Shown here one piece after another: positions 37,449 to 46,311 of a stretch of 64,000 nucleotides of DNA. The position numbers and the translations under genes are program-made. The notes below the pieces were generated by a model that made no database searches, had not been told where the DNA came from, and was given only the letters and a program-made list of their open reading frames with translations. The stretch spans positions 426,471 to 490,470 of the forward strand of contig NZ_JAJUBB010000002.1 of the NCBI RefSeq assembly GCF_028683135.1, in the 5' to 3' direction. Position 1 is the stretch's first letter. Every line of letters starts with the position of its first letter. This DNA comes from Enterovibrio qingdaonensis. Its GTDB lineage: Bacteria; Pseudomonadota; Gammaproteobacteria; Enterobacterales; Vibrionaceae.

Positions 37449-38153
37449 GTGTTTGTTCAAACGCTTAAACAGGCAATGCAACGTACTTGGCAAGCTAAAA
37501 CCGATCTTGCTAAAGCTATCGCAATTCCAGTTGTATTGTCCTATGTGCTAGATGTCGCCACCTATGAAATTGGCAACAGTGATTTTGCTATTCTGAGTAG
37601 CTTATTAGTGTTTATGTTGGCGGTGATGCTGGCAATCAATGTGCACCGTGTACTTCTATTGGGTAGCACCTCCGTGCCGCACTGGGGGCGCATCGCGTTT
37701 GGGGCGATTGAGCGTAAGTTCATTGTATACACATTGGGCTATACGTTTTTTATGATTGGCATGGGCGTGCTGGTATATGCATTTAACATGTTGGTTGAAC
37801 CGTTTGGGTTATTGCTTTCTCTGGTTGTGGCTATTGGTTTTGCCTTGATTGCCTGCCGCTTGTCTATCATCTTTCCTGCCATTGCAGTAGGCAATGATGT
37901 ATCGGTCAACTGGGTCTGGAAAAAGACGGAAGGGAAAACAGGCGTGCTGTTTTTGCTGCTAGGCATTTTCCCTGTCTTTGTCGGAGCACTAACCCAACTG
38001 CTTTCACTCGCGGGCCTGTACATGCTGGATCTTCTTCTGGGGTACATCGCCATGGTGTATTTCATCGCTATATTGTCTATCGCGTATGAAAATTTGACCG
38101 AGGGTGATAACGAGACCCGCAGCGATGATCAGGATATGACTATCGAACTTTAA
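37449..38153 (+). CDS. Polytopic membrane protein of unknown function
   Basis: A 234-residue protein with about six hydrophobic helices (for example AILSSLLVFMLAVMLAINV, LGYTFFMIGMGVLVYAF, LLLSLVVAIGFALIA). A short charged tail rich in D/E closes it. I recognise no catalytic or transport motif; overall it resembles small YjgN/YIP1-like membrane proteins of unknown role. Translation begins at GTG 37449 with AAGGA upstream. It is followed by a clear terminator. Confidence 0.7.
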   Translation: MFVQTLKQAMQRTWQAKTDLAKAIAIPVVLSYVLDVATYEIGNSDFAILSSLLVFMLAVMLAINVHRVLLLGSTSVPHWGRIAFGAIERKFIVYTLGYTFFMIGMGVLVYAFNMLVEPFGLLLSLVVAIGFALIACRLSIIFPAIAVGNDVSVNWVWKKTEGKTGVLFLLLGIFPVFVGALTQLLSLAGLYMLDLLLGYIAMVYFIAILSIAYENLTEGDNETRSDDQDMTIEL

Positions 38154-38162
38154 TTGAATCTG

Positions 38163-38187
38163 AAAAGCCGAGACTGTCTCGGCTTTT
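38163..38187. terminator. Bidirectional intrinsic terminator
   Basis: Stem AAAAGCCGAGA / TCTCGGCTTTT with a 3-base loop and T-runs on both strands, between convergent genes. Confidence 0.88.
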
Positions 38188-38189
38188 TG

Positions 38190-38633
38190 CTAAATACTGC
38201 ATCGCATTCCTCGCTTTTCTATTTCTTTCTGTCGCATTGGCATTTCATCAATCACGTTAACCAATTCGTTGATATCAACGTCGCGCTCCCACCGATACTT
38301 CTCAGTACCGTCTTTTCCTATTAACACGGCGATATGTTCATGGTTAGCGATCTGAAAGCGTACCAAAAGATTATTGATCTCTTTTGATGAAAAGAGGCCA
38401 CGAGAGTCGGTCATTGTACCCATATCCAGAACGAGGGAATGCAGGTCGCGCTCGTCCATTTGGCACCCATGAATCAACATCAATTGCTGGAACGTTTTTG
38501 ATTTGTCATCTTCAGTGGGGGTGAAATACATCAAGGTACGATGCGGATGGTAGAACCCGTAATGCGGGTAAGAAATAGCGGAGATAGGCAAACCCAACAG
38601 GATTAGTACGCAGATGCGAGTAAACCAATGCAT
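38190..38633 (-). CDS. DUF4174 exported protein
   Basis: A 147-residue protein with a signal peptide (MHWFTRICVLILLGLPISAIS) and a thioredoxin-like DUF4174 body: RTLMYFTP near the start, DERDLHSLVL, then VLIGKDGTEKYRW and the family ending IDEMPMRQKE. No CXXC is seen, so it is not a thiol oxidoreductase. ATG 38633 has GGAGAG upstream; the longer frame from 38669 is not needed. Function unknown. Confidence 0.75.
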   Translation of the reverse strand: MHWFTRICVLILLGLPISAISYPHYGFYHPHRTLMYFTPTEDDKSKTFQQLMLIHGCQMDERDLHSLVLDMGTMTDSRGLFSSKEINNLLVRFQIANHEHIAVLIGKDGTEKYRWERDVDINELVNVIDEMPMRQKEIEKRGMRCSI

Positions 38634-38769
38634 CGTGATCTCTCCTCGGACTGTTAGACATGTTGCCATTACGAAAGCCTAGCCTTTTCCGATTTGTTCC
38701 GCTCTCTTATACCCGATAACACACGGTATATTCGAGCTGTCTAATGTAGTGCGCGGGTTGTAAGCACTG

Positions 38770-38788
38770 CACCATTTTAGACATGGTG
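38770..38788. promoter_or_regulatory. Inverted repeat upstream of urtA
   Basis: CACCAT-N7-ATGGTG lies about 100 bases upstream of the sigma-54 site. The half sites recall NtrC boxes (GCAC..GGTGC), but the spacing is wider than the usual 17-base site, so binding is doubtful. A short stem-loop is the alternative. Confidence 0.3.
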
Positions 38789-38883
38789 ACGTTCATACCT
38801 TTTCTTCCTCATACATAATTTCCCTCCTAATTTTCTTTTGATTACATGCAAATGCACAAAATATGCGATGGGTCTCTCTCATG

Positions 38884-38899
38884 TGGCAGGGCTTTTGCT
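38884..38899 (+). promoter_or_regulatory. Sigma-54 promoter for the urea uptake/urease genes
   Basis: TGGCAGGGCTTTTGCT matches the -24/-12 consensus TGGCA-N7-TTGC with GG and GC 12 bases apart. The predicted start of transcription is about 20 bases before urtA. Nitrogen-limitation control through NtrC is the expected logic for urea use (inference). Confidence 0.75.
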
Positions 38900-38932
38900 T
38901 TGACGATTCGCAGATACCTATAAGGAGCAGTA

Positions 38933-40225
38933 ATGATGAATGGAAAGAAGGTTGCAGCAAATTGGGTCAGTGCAATTGCACTTGCGGGACTGTCTTATCA
39001 AGTCGTCGCTGACGAAGATACGATTAAAGTCGGTGTATTGCATTCGCTGTCGGGCACCATGGCGATCAGTGAAACCACGCTGAAAGATACCGTGTTGATG
39101 ATGGTAGATGAACAGAATAAGCAAGGCGGGTTGCTTGGCAAAAAGTTGGAAGCCGTGGTTGTTGACCCTGCATCGAACTGGCCACTGTTTGCAGAAAAAG
39201 CCCGCGAACTTATCGAGAAAGAAGACGTAGATGTTGTGTTTGGGTGTTGGACATCGGTCTCTCGTAAGTCCGTATTACCCGTGTTTGAAGAGCTTAATAG
39301 TCTTCTTTTCTACCCGGTCCAGTATGAGGGTGAAGAGTCCTCGAAAAACGTTTTTTACACAGGTGCTGCACCAAATCAACAAGCGATTCCAGCCGTTGAT
39401 TACTTAATGGATGATTTGGATATCGAGCGTTGGGTGCTTGCAGGGACTGATTACGTTTATCCACGCACCACCAACAAAATCCTCGAAGCGTACTTGCTTG
39501 ATAACGGCGTTAAACCAGAAGACATCATGATCAACTACACGCCGTTTGGTCATTCAGACTGGCAGTCCATCGTTGCTGATATCAAGAAATTCGGTGCAGA
39601 AGGCAAGAAAACCGCGGTGGTATCCACCATCAACGGTGATGCAAATGTCCCTTTCTATAAAGAGCTTGCTGCACAAGGGGTAGAAGCGGAAGACATTCCG
39701 GTTGTTGCTTTCTCCGTCGGTGAGGAAGAACTGTCTGGTATGGATACATCTAACTTGGTCGGTCATTTGGCTGCATGGAACTATTTCATGAGCGTTGAGA
39801 CTGACCAGAATGATGAATTTGTCGAGAAGTGGCATGCCTACATTAATGATGATGAGCGCGTGACGAATGACCCAATGGAAGCGACTTACCTCGGATTCAA
39901 TATGTGGGCGAAAGCCGTTGAAAAAGCGGGCACGACAGATTCAGATGCGGTTCAAGAAGCGATCATTGGTGTGACGGTACCTAATCTCACTGGGGGCTAC
40001 GCAACCATGATGCCAAATCACCATATCACCAAGCCAGTGCTTATTGGCGAAATTCAGGACGATGGTCAGTTTGTGACGGTATGGGAAACACCGGATGTGG
40101 TGGCAGGTGATGCTTGGTCTGATTTCTTGAGTGGGTCGAAAGACTTGTTTGCGAGTTGGTTAAAGCCAATGTCTTGCGGCAGCTTCAATGTCACCACAGG
40201 GCAGTGCTCGGGCGTAAGTGAGTAA
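38933..40225 (+). CDS. urtA: Urea ABC transporter substrate-binding protein UrtA
   Basis: A 430-residue type-I periplasmic binding protein with a signal peptide ending near VVA. Landmarks typical of UrtA/AmiC proteins are KVGVLHSLSGTMAISE, the segment FGCWTSVSRKSVLPV, LLFYPVQYEGEESS and DYVYPRTTNKI. AGGAG lies six bases upstream of ATG 38933. It is the first gene after the sigma-54 promoter and is separated from urtB by a hairpin that should give it higher expression. Confidence 0.94.
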   Translation: MMNGKKVAANWVSAIALAGLSYQVVADEDTIKVGVLHSLSGTMAISETTLKDTVLMMVDEQNKQGGLLGKKLEAVVVDPASNWPLFAEKARELIEKEDVDVVFGCWTSVSRKSVLPVFEELNSLLFYPVQYEGEESSKNVFYTGAAPNQQAIPAVDYLMDDLDIERWVLAGTDYVYPRTTNKILEAYLLDNGVKPEDIMINYTPFGHSDWQSIVADIKKFGAEGKKTAVVSTINGDANVPFYKELAAQGVEAEDIPVVAFSVGEEELSGMDTSNLVGHLAAWNYFMSVETDQNDEFVEKWHAYINDDERVTNDPMEATYLGFNMWAKAVEKAGTTDSDAVQEAIIGVTVPNLTGGYATMMPNHHITKPVLIGEIQDDGQFVTVWETPDVVAGDAWSDFLSGSKDLFASWLKPMSCGSFNVTTGQCSGVSE

Positions 40226-40253
40226 GGATTCTCTCTGTAACTTTTAACTCCTT

Positions 40254-40305
40254 GCCTGCCATGCGGAGATGTCTCTACCATACGACCGACATGGCGGGCC
40301 TTTTT
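40254..40305 (+). terminator. Partial terminator between urtA and urtB
   Basis: A 10-bp stem GCCTGCCATG / CATGGCGGGC (one T-G pair) with a 26-base loop, followed directly by five T. It lies inside the operon and would let most transcripts end after urtA. Confidence 0.65.
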
Positions 40306-40316
40306 CAAGGGATTGA

Positions 40317-41981
40317 ATGATGGCGAAAAAGCCCGTTCGACACACAGCATTGAAGGAGAATGTCACTCGGTTGATGATTTCACTGATCGTCACCCTGATG
40401 TTTGCAACATCATTTGACGTGTTTGCTAAGACGCATGCTCTTGCGGACATTCAGCCCCTTCTTACCAGTAAGTCTTTCAGTGAAAAACAAAAAGCCATAG
40501 CACTTATCGCGCAGTCCGACGTCGAGAATAAAGACGCTTTGCTGAACGGCTTGCTGGATAAACGTGTGGTTTATGGAAAGAAAGATAAGTCACTTTGGTA
40601 CGTTATCAGTGCCCCGTTGAAGAAGGGCAGTGAGATAGAAAACCTCGTTACAGGAAAGAAAATAACAGTCATAAAGAAGCGCGACTATCGACAAGTCACG
40701 CTCAATAACAACATGCGTGCTCAGATAAAAACAGTGCTAGCGACCTTGGCGTTACGTGGCGATGATTTGGCCCAAAAACGAGCAGGTGCACAGCGACTTA
40801 TTGGGCAAGTTGATCAACCTCTTGCACATGCAATCCGTGATTTGCTAGACACAGAAAGTGACGCTGTCACATATGTGTATATCAATGTCGCGATGGCTGT
40901 CTATACAATGACTGGGCAGGGAACGGATGCTGAAAAAATCCAGTCGATTAAAGTATTGTCTTCTTCAGGATTGCCAGAAGCTTTTGAGGCTCTTCAAGCG
41001 GCTCGTGCGGGATTAAGTGATGACAATTCACCGGTATCTCGGGCAATGAATGCAGCCATTGCTGACTATAAACAAACGCAAAAAGTCGTTAACGTCGCGC
41101 AGACGTTGTACTTTGGATTGAGTTTGGGGTCGGTATTGGTTTTAGCGGGTATCGGCCTTGCTATTACATTTGGCGTCATGGGCGTGATCAACATGGCGCA
41201 CGGTGAGCTAATCATGCTGGGTGCGTACACCACTTACGTTATTCAGCAGTTGTTGCCAAGCCATACAGGCGTGGCACTTATTCTCTCAATTCCTTGTGCA
41301 TTTGTGGTTTCTGGTTTTGTTGGGGTGCTGCTCGAGCGCAGCGTTATTCGGCATCTTTACGGTCGTCCGCTAGAAACACTTCTCGCGACATTTGGGATCA
41401 GTTTAATCCTCCAACAAGCAGTTCGGTCCATCTTTTCTCCTCTGAATCGTTCTGTAAGTACCCCTGAATTTATGAGCGGAATGATAGATGTCACCCCCAT
41501 GCTGCAATTAACGGCCAGTCGGATGTACATCATTGTTTTTTGCCTCATGGTCTTTTTTGCTTTGTTGTTTGTTTTGCAGCGCACCCCTTTGGGTCTTCAA
41601 GTTCGCGCCGTGTCCCAAAATCGTTCAATGGCACGCGCCATGGGAGTGCGCTCGGAATGGGTTGATATGGCGACGTTCGGTTTAGGCTCGGGGATTGCTG
41701 GTGTTGCTGGCGTTGCCTTGTCTCAGCTAACCAACGTTGGCCCCAACATGGGGCAGGCTTACATCATTGACTCGTTTATGGTCGTGGTCTTTGGGGGCGT
41801 TGGTAACTTATGGGGCACCTTAGCAGCTGGACTCAGTCTCGGCGTTTTCAATAAATTTCTGGAGCCATGGACGGGAGCTGTTTTGGCAAAAATCTTGGTT
41901 TTGGTCTTCATCATTCTCTTTATTCAAAAAAGACCTAAAGGGCTTTTCCCTCAACGCGGGCGTATGGCGGAGGACTCATAA
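40317..41981 (+). CDS. urtB: Urea ABC transporter permease UrtB
   Basis: A 554-residue inner-membrane permease of the LivH type. An N-terminal signal-like helix and a periplasmic region of about 230 residues (typical of proteobacterial UrtB) precede the membrane domain, which begins near VAQTLYFGLSLGSVLVLAGIG. GLAITFGVMGVINMAHGE and the coupling-loop region RAVSQNRSMARAMGV are diagnostic. AAGGG lies just before ATG 40317. urtC follows after three bases. Confidence 0.93.
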   Translation: MMAKKPVRHTALKENVTRLMISLIVTLMFATSFDVFAKTHALADIQPLLTSKSFSEKQKAIALIAQSDVENKDALLNGLLDKRVVYGKKDKSLWYVISAPLKKGSEIENLVTGKKITVIKKRDYRQVTLNNNMRAQIKTVLATLALRGDDLAQKRAGAQRLIGQVDQPLAHAIRDLLDTESDAVTYVYINVAMAVYTMTGQGTDAEKIQSIKVLSSSGLPEAFEALQAARAGLSDDNSPVSRAMNAAIADYKQTQKVVNVAQTLYFGLSLGSVLVLAGIGLAITFGVMGVINMAHGELIMLGAYTTYVIQQLLPSHTGVALILSIPCAFVVSGFVGVLLERSVIRHLYGRPLETLLATFGISLILQQAVRSIFSPLNRSVSTPEFMSGMIDVTPMLQLTASRMYIIVFCLMVFFALLFVLQRTPLGLQVRAVSQNRSMARAMGVRSEWVDMATFGLGSGIAGVAGVALSQLTNVGPNMGQAYIIDSFMVVVFGGVGNLWGTLAAGLSLGVFNKFLEPWTGAVLAKILVLVFIILFIQKRPKGLFPQRGRMAEDS

Positions 41982-41984
41982 ACC

Positions 41985-43079
41985 ATGGACTTTCATTCGT
42001 TAAACAAACCGATCTTTGATAGAGCAACGACATTGTTGATAGGCGTGTTAGGCCTTGCTGTCGTTGCTGTCCCTATGTTGAATTTGTGGGTGTCTCCTAC
42101 CAGTGTCTTTCATCTTGAAACCTACACAGTATCGCTGCTTGGTAAATATTTAAGCTACGCGATTCTGGCACTTTCTGTTGACTTGGTTTGGGGCTATTTG
42201 GGCATTTTAAGCTTGGGACACGGGGCATTTTTTGCCCTTGGCGGGTATGCGATGGGCATGTATCTCATGCGACAGATTGGTGATCGTGGCGTATACGGAA
42301 ACCCTGAACTACCTGACTTTATGGTGTTTCTCAATTGGCAGGAGCTTCCTTGGTTCTGGCAAGGCTTCGACATGTTCTGGTTTGCCTGTTTGATGGCCAT
42401 TGCCATTCCCGGCGCGCTTGCATTTGTATTTGGTTGGCTGGCGTTTCGCTCCCGAGTGTCCGGTGTTTATCTGTCTATCATGACGCAGGCGATGACGTTT
42501 GCGTTAATGCTTGCTTTTTTCCGCAACGAAATGGGGTTTGGTGGCAACAACGGCCTCACAGACTTTAAAGATTTACTGGGGTTCAGTCTTCAAAGTGATG
42601 AGGTGCGTGTTGGGCTTTTTGTCGCCACAGTTATTGCGCTTGGGATGTGTTTTGTGATTTGCAGGGCAATCGTTACCAGCAGACTTGGTTCTCTCACTAT
42701 CGCGATCCGCGACGCCGAATCACGCGCTCGTTTTGTTGGCTATGCCGTTGAGAAGAGTAAGTTGTGGATCTTTGTGCTTTCAGCTGCGATTGCTGGCATT
42801 GCAGGTGCATTGTATGTCCCTCAAGTTGGGATCATCAACCCAGGGGAGTTCTCACCGTTGAACTCAATTGAGATTGTTGTTTGGGTTGCTCTTGGCGGCA
42901 GGGCGACCTTGTATGGAGCCATTGTCGGTGCATTTTTGGTGAACTATGCCAAGAGTTGGTTCACGGTTGAGTTTCCGGAAGTGTGGTTGTTTGCGTTGGG
43001 GGCCTTATTTGTGTTGGCCACGCTCTATCTACCAAAAGGCGTGTGCGGTTTGCTTCAAAAAAGGGAGGCCACGGCATGA
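41985..43079 (+). CDS. urtC: Urea ABC transporter permease UrtC
   Basis: A 364-residue LivM-type permease, partner of UrtB. It has about nine helices, with YAILALSVDLVWGYLGILSLGHGAFFALGGY as the family start (landmarks read separately) and TIAIRDAESRARFVGY as the ATPase-contact loop. It ends on an ATGA overlap with urtD. Length is typical. Confidence 0.94.
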   Translation: MDFHSLNKPIFDRATTLLIGVLGLAVVAVPMLNLWVSPTSVFHLETYTVSLLGKYLSYAILALSVDLVWGYLGILSLGHGAFFALGGYAMGMYLMRQIGDRGVYGNPELPDFMVFLNWQELPWFWQGFDMFWFACLMAIAIPGALAFVFGWLAFRSRVSGVYLSIMTQAMTFALMLAFFRNEMGFGGNNGLTDFKDLLGFSLQSDEVRVGLFVATVIALGMCFVICRAIVTSRLGSLTIAIRDAESRARFVGYAVEKSKLWIFVLSAAIAGIAGALYVPQVGIINPGEFSPLNSIEIVVWVALGGRATLYGAIVGAFLVNYAKSWFTVEFPEVWLFALGALFVLATLYLPKGVCGLLQKREATA

Positions 43080-43972
43080 TGTCGAAAACACTATGGCTGG
43101 AAAGTATGAAGTACCAAAAAGCCCAACATCCAGAAACGACAAGCAGTGGTGGGGATTTCCTCCATGAACTTACCCGTCGCGATCAGGTTTTTAGCTTTCT
43201 CAAACCACCTTACAACCCAAAAGTGGATGTAAAGAACGGCATGTTGCTATACGTCGAAGGCGTGTCCGTGTCTTTCGATGGATTTAAAGCCATTAACGAT
43301 TTGAACTTGTACATCAAGGAAGGTGAGCTTCGCTGCATCATTGGGCCAAACGGGGCGGGTAAAACCACCATGATGGACATCATCACGGGAAAAACACGGC
43401 CAGATGAAGGGGAAGTGTGGCTGGGTCAGCAACTCGACCTTTTGAAAATGGACGAAGCGCAAATCGCCAATGCTGGTATAGGGCGTAAGTTTCAAAAGCC
43501 TACAGTATTTGAAGCAATCACGGTCTGGGAAAACCTTGAACTTGCCATGGCCGGGAGTAAAACCACGTGGCACCTGTTTAGAGCAAGGCTGACAGGTGAG
43601 CAAAAATGCGACATTGAAAAAGTACTGGCTCTAATAGGATTAGAAACACAATACGCAATGCTGGCTGGCAAGCTCTCACATGGCCAAAAGCAATGGCTGG
43701 AAATCGGGATGTTGTTAATGCAAAAGCCGAAATTGCTTTTGGTGGATGAGCCTGTAGCGGGGATGACTCATCAGGAAATGGACAGAACGGCGGAACTATT
43801 GCGCTCCCTTGCAGGTGACCATTCGATTGTGGTCGTGGAGCACGATATGGAGTTTGTCCGAAGTATTGCGTCGACAGTGACTGTGCTGCATCAGGGACAT
43901 GTGCTTGCAGAAGGCAGCATGAAAGATGTGCAGGAGAATCCAAAAGTCAGGGAAGTGTATCTAGGGCAATAA
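43076..43972 (+). CDS. urtD: Urea ABC transporter ATPase UrtD
   Basis: A 298-residue LivG-type ATPase with Walker A GPNGAGKTT, signature LSHGQKQWLEI and Walker B LLLVDEPVAGMT, the last two being the wording peculiar to UrtD. The start at ATG 43076 overlaps the urtC stop and has GGGAGG seven bases upstream. About 60 residues precede the ATPase core, slightly longer than usual. A longer frame from 42983 overlaps urtC and is not used. Confidence 0.94.
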   Translation: MMSKTLWLESMKYQKAQHPETTSSGGDFLHELTRRDQVFSFLKPPYNPKVDVKNGMLLYVEGVSVSFDGFKAINDLNLYIKEGELRCIIGPNGAGKTTMMDIITGKTRPDEGEVWLGQQLDLLKMDEAQIANAGIGRKFQKPTVFEAITVWENLELAMAGSKTTWHLFRARLTGEQKCDIEKVLALIGLETQYAMLAGKLSHGQKQWLEIGMLLMQKPKLLLVDEPVAGMTHQEMDRTAELLRSLAGDHSIVVVEHDMEFVRSIASTVTVLHQGHVLAEGSMKDVQENPKVREVYLGQ

Positions 43973-44027
43973 CGATACCTAAGATTCATTGAACGTTCCG
44001 GATATACCAGTCAGGGAGAGACGTATT

Positions 44028-44723
44028 TTGTTGAAAGTGAGCGGATTAAATCAACGATATGGAGAAAGCCAGACGCTTTGGGATTTGTCCTTTGATGCCC
44101 CCAAAGGGCAGTGCACAGTCGTTATGGGGAGAAACGGTGTTGGGAAAACAACACTGCTGCAAAGCATTATGGGTTTGTTGGCCATCGACAGTGGACAAAT
44201 ATCAGTAGCAGGCACTGATTTAGCCACACTTCGGGCAGAAGCACGGCCCCGACATGGTGTGGGTTACGTACCTCAAGGACGACAAATATTCCCACGTTTG
44301 ACGGTTGAAGAAAACCTAGAGATTGGGTTACCCATTCGTCCAAAAGGAGACAGGAAAATCCCGTCGTTCATCTATGAGCTTTTCCCGGTCCTCGCTGAAA
44401 TGAAAAACCGCTACGGTGGTGATCTCTCAGGCGGCCAACAACAGCAACTGGCTATTGGGCGGGCATTGGTGATTGACCCAAAACTACTGCTTTTGGATGA
44501 ACCTACAGAGGGTATACAGCCCAATATTGTGCAAGAGATCGGCGACATTATTCGCCGCCTAAATGACGAGCTAGGCTTAACGGTGGTGCTGGTGGAACAA
44601 AAGCTGCCATTTGCACGAAAAGTCGGTGATCGCTTTTGCATTCTTGAGCGGGGCAGAAATGTGGCTAGTGGTGATATCGCCGAACTCAATGACATGCTCA
44701 TTAAACATTACTTGACGGTCTAA
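44028..44723 (+). CDS. urtE: Urea ABC transporter ATPase UrtE
   Basis: A 231-residue LivF-type ATPase with Walker A GRNGVGKTT, signature LSGGQQQQLAIGRAL and Walker B LLLDEPTEGIQP. The start is a TTG (44028 or 44031) placed by GGGAGAG upstream; from there the N-terminus reads LLKVSGLNQRYG, as family members do. Length matches the usual 230. It ends 10 bases before ureD, tying the importer to urease. Confidence 0.92.
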   Translation: MLKVSGLNQRYGESQTLWDLSFDAPKGQCTVVMGRNGVGKTTLLQSIMGLLAIDSGQISVAGTDLATLRAEARPRHGVGYVPQGRQIFPRLTVEENLEIGLPIRPKGDRKIPSFIYELFPVLAEMKNRYGGDLSGGQQQQLAIGRALVIDPKLLLLDEPTEGIQPNIVQEIGDIIRRLNDELGLTVVLVEQKLPFARKVGDRFCILERGRNVASGDIAELNDMLIKHYLTV

Positions 44724-44733
44724 GGGAATACAG

Positions 44734-45606
44734 TTGGTGCAGACGCGGGTTGCTATTGATAACGTCATTCCAGAGAGAGAGCCCAGCCACGGAAGCTGGG
44801 AGGCAGAGCTGTCGTTGGGCTTTGTCAGACAAGGCGAACGAACGGTTTTAAAGCACCGGACACACCGAGGTCCCTTAGCCGTTCAGCGATCACTTTACCC
44901 AGAAGGTGGTACCTGCCACAGCCACATTCTCCATCCTCCCGGCGGTATTGTGGGTGGTGACGCACTCCATGTTTCTATTTCGGTCGACAAATTGTCTCAA
45001 GCGGTGGTGACTACCCCCGGTGCCACCCGTTTCTATCGTTCAGAAGGGCGAGTGGCAAATGTCAGTCAATCGTTCACTGTCGGCCCTGATGCGAGGTTGG
45101 AGTTTGTTCCATTGGAGAACATTGCGTTCCCTAATGCCTTTTTGCGAACACGAACCGATGTTCACCTTTCTTCTCGCTCTCAGTTTGTGGGGTTAGATAT
45201 ATGGACATTGGGTCAACCCGCTTCTAAGGCACATTTTGATCAAGGCGAGATAGATGGTTTGACGAAAGTGTTTGTTGATGAGCGATTAGTGATCTGTGAA
45301 CGCTTGAGAGTAAACCCTAGAGTTTGGCAGCAAGATGCAGCTTCCCTTCGCGGCAAGTCAGTCTCTGGAACACTCATCGCCTATGGCAGTGAAGAGGACT
45401 TTGGCTCTGTTTGTGCGTGGTGGAAAACACAAGAGGTTGCGACAGACATGATGGTCGGTTTGACGGTCATCGACGGCTTTCTCGTCATGCGAGGGTTATC
45501 TGACAGTACCGAGCAACTTTTTATGTTGATGGCGAATTGCTGGCAGCAAATCAGATTGCATTGGACGGGTGAGTTACCTGAATTGCCGCGTATTTGGCGA
45601 ACTTAA
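44734..45606 (+). CDS. ureD: Urease accessory protein UreD (UreH)
   Basis: A 290-residue accessory protein that, with UreF and UreG, loads nickel into apo-urease. Motifs: GSWEAELSLGFVRQGERT, QRSLYPEGGTCHSHILHPPGGIVGGD, the segment TPGATRFYRSEG and FVPLENIAFPNA (read as separate landmarks). The start is TTG 44734 or GTG 44737 with AAGGGA upstream. It is the first of the urease genes. Confidence 0.94.
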   Translation: MVQTRVAIDNVIPEREPSHGSWEAELSLGFVRQGERTVLKHRTHRGPLAVQRSLYPEGGTCHSHILHPPGGIVGGDALHVSISVDKLSQAVVTTPGATRFYRSEGRVANVSQSFTVGPDARLEFVPLENIAFPNAFLRTRTDVHLSSRSQFVGLDIWTLGQPASKAHFDQGEIDGLTKVFVDERLVICERLRVNPRVWQQDAASLRGKSVSGTLIAYGSEEDFGSVCAWWKTQEVATDMMVGLTVIDGFLVMRGLSDSTEQLFMLMANCWQQIRLHWTGELPELPRIWRT

Positions 45607-45630
45607 CGATATTCATGAGGAGTAAGCACT

Positions 45631-45933
45631 ATGGAGCTAACCCCCAGAGAAAAAGACAAACTGCTCATCTTTACCGCTGCCTTATTGGCGGAGCGGCGAA
45701 AGGAGCGCGGGTTAAAACTGAATTACCCGGAAGCGGTGGCCTTAATTAGTGCCGCAATTATGGAAGGGGCGAGAGATGGAAAGACTGTCGCTGAGCTGAT
45801 GGATTACGGTCGCACCATTCTCTCGATAGATGATGTGATGGAAGGCGTTTCTAGCATGATCCATGACGTGCAGGTCGAAGTGACGTTTCCTGATGGCACC
45901 AAGCTCGTTACCGTACACGATCCCATCGTGTAA
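45631..45933 (+). CDS. ureA: Urease gamma subunit UreA
   Basis: The 100-residue structural subunit with [20 protein letters not shown], the conserved [21 protein letters not shown] and a [16 protein letters not shown] ending. AGGAG precedes the ATG. Length is exactly typical. Confidence 0.97.
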   Translation: MELTPREKDKLLIFTAALLAERRKERGLKLNYPEAVALISAAIMEGARDGKTVAELMDYGRTILSIDDVMEGVSSMIHDVQVEVTFPDGTKLVTVHDPIV

Positions 45934-45947
45934 TAAGGAGATAACTC

Positions 45948-46310
45948 ATGTCTCAATCACCAAGCTATTCAAGGTTTGTCCCCGGGGAATTGCATGCTAA
46001 AGCCGGTGAAATTGAACTAAATGTTGGTCGTCAAACCCTCACGCTAGATATCGCCAACACGGGAGACAGGCCGGTTCAGGTGGGCTCACATTATCATTTC
46101 TTCGAAGTTAACGATGCATTGGCATTCGATCGCGACGCAGCCAAGGGATTCAGACTGAACATTCCTTCGGGAACTGCCGTCAGGTTTGAGCCCGGACAAA
46201 GCCGACGCGTTGAGTTGGTGGCCTATGCTGGAACGCGGACCGTTTATGGCTTTCAAGGTCGTGTGATGGGGGACTTATCCGACGACTCACTAGACGATAA
46301 GGGTGATTGA
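45948..46310 (+). CDS. ureB: Urease beta subunit UreB
   Basis: A 120-residue structural subunit with the hallmark [16 protein letters not shown] and [23 protein letters not shown], then [16 protein letters not shown] lies upstream of the ATG. It is separate from ureA, as is usual in enteric-type operons rather than fused as in Helicobacter. Confidence 0.97.
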   Translation: MSQSPSYSRFVPGELHAKAGEIELNVGRQTLTLDIANTGDRPVQVGSHYHFFEVNDALAFDRDAAKGFRLNIPSGTAVRFEPGQSRRVELVAYAGTRTVYGFQGRVMGDLSDDSLDDKGD

Positions 46311-46311
46311 T

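Noticed and set aside
38770..38788. NtrC binding site upstream of urtA
   Set aside because: The CACCAT/ATGGTG arms look similar, but the spacing is 7 bases wider than fits the usual 17-base NtrC box; recorded only as an inverted repeat.
42983..43075. Extended N-terminus for UrtD
   Set aside because: The frame is open, but it overlaps urtC by nearly 100 bases and ATG 43076 has a far better ribosome site and the usual family start.
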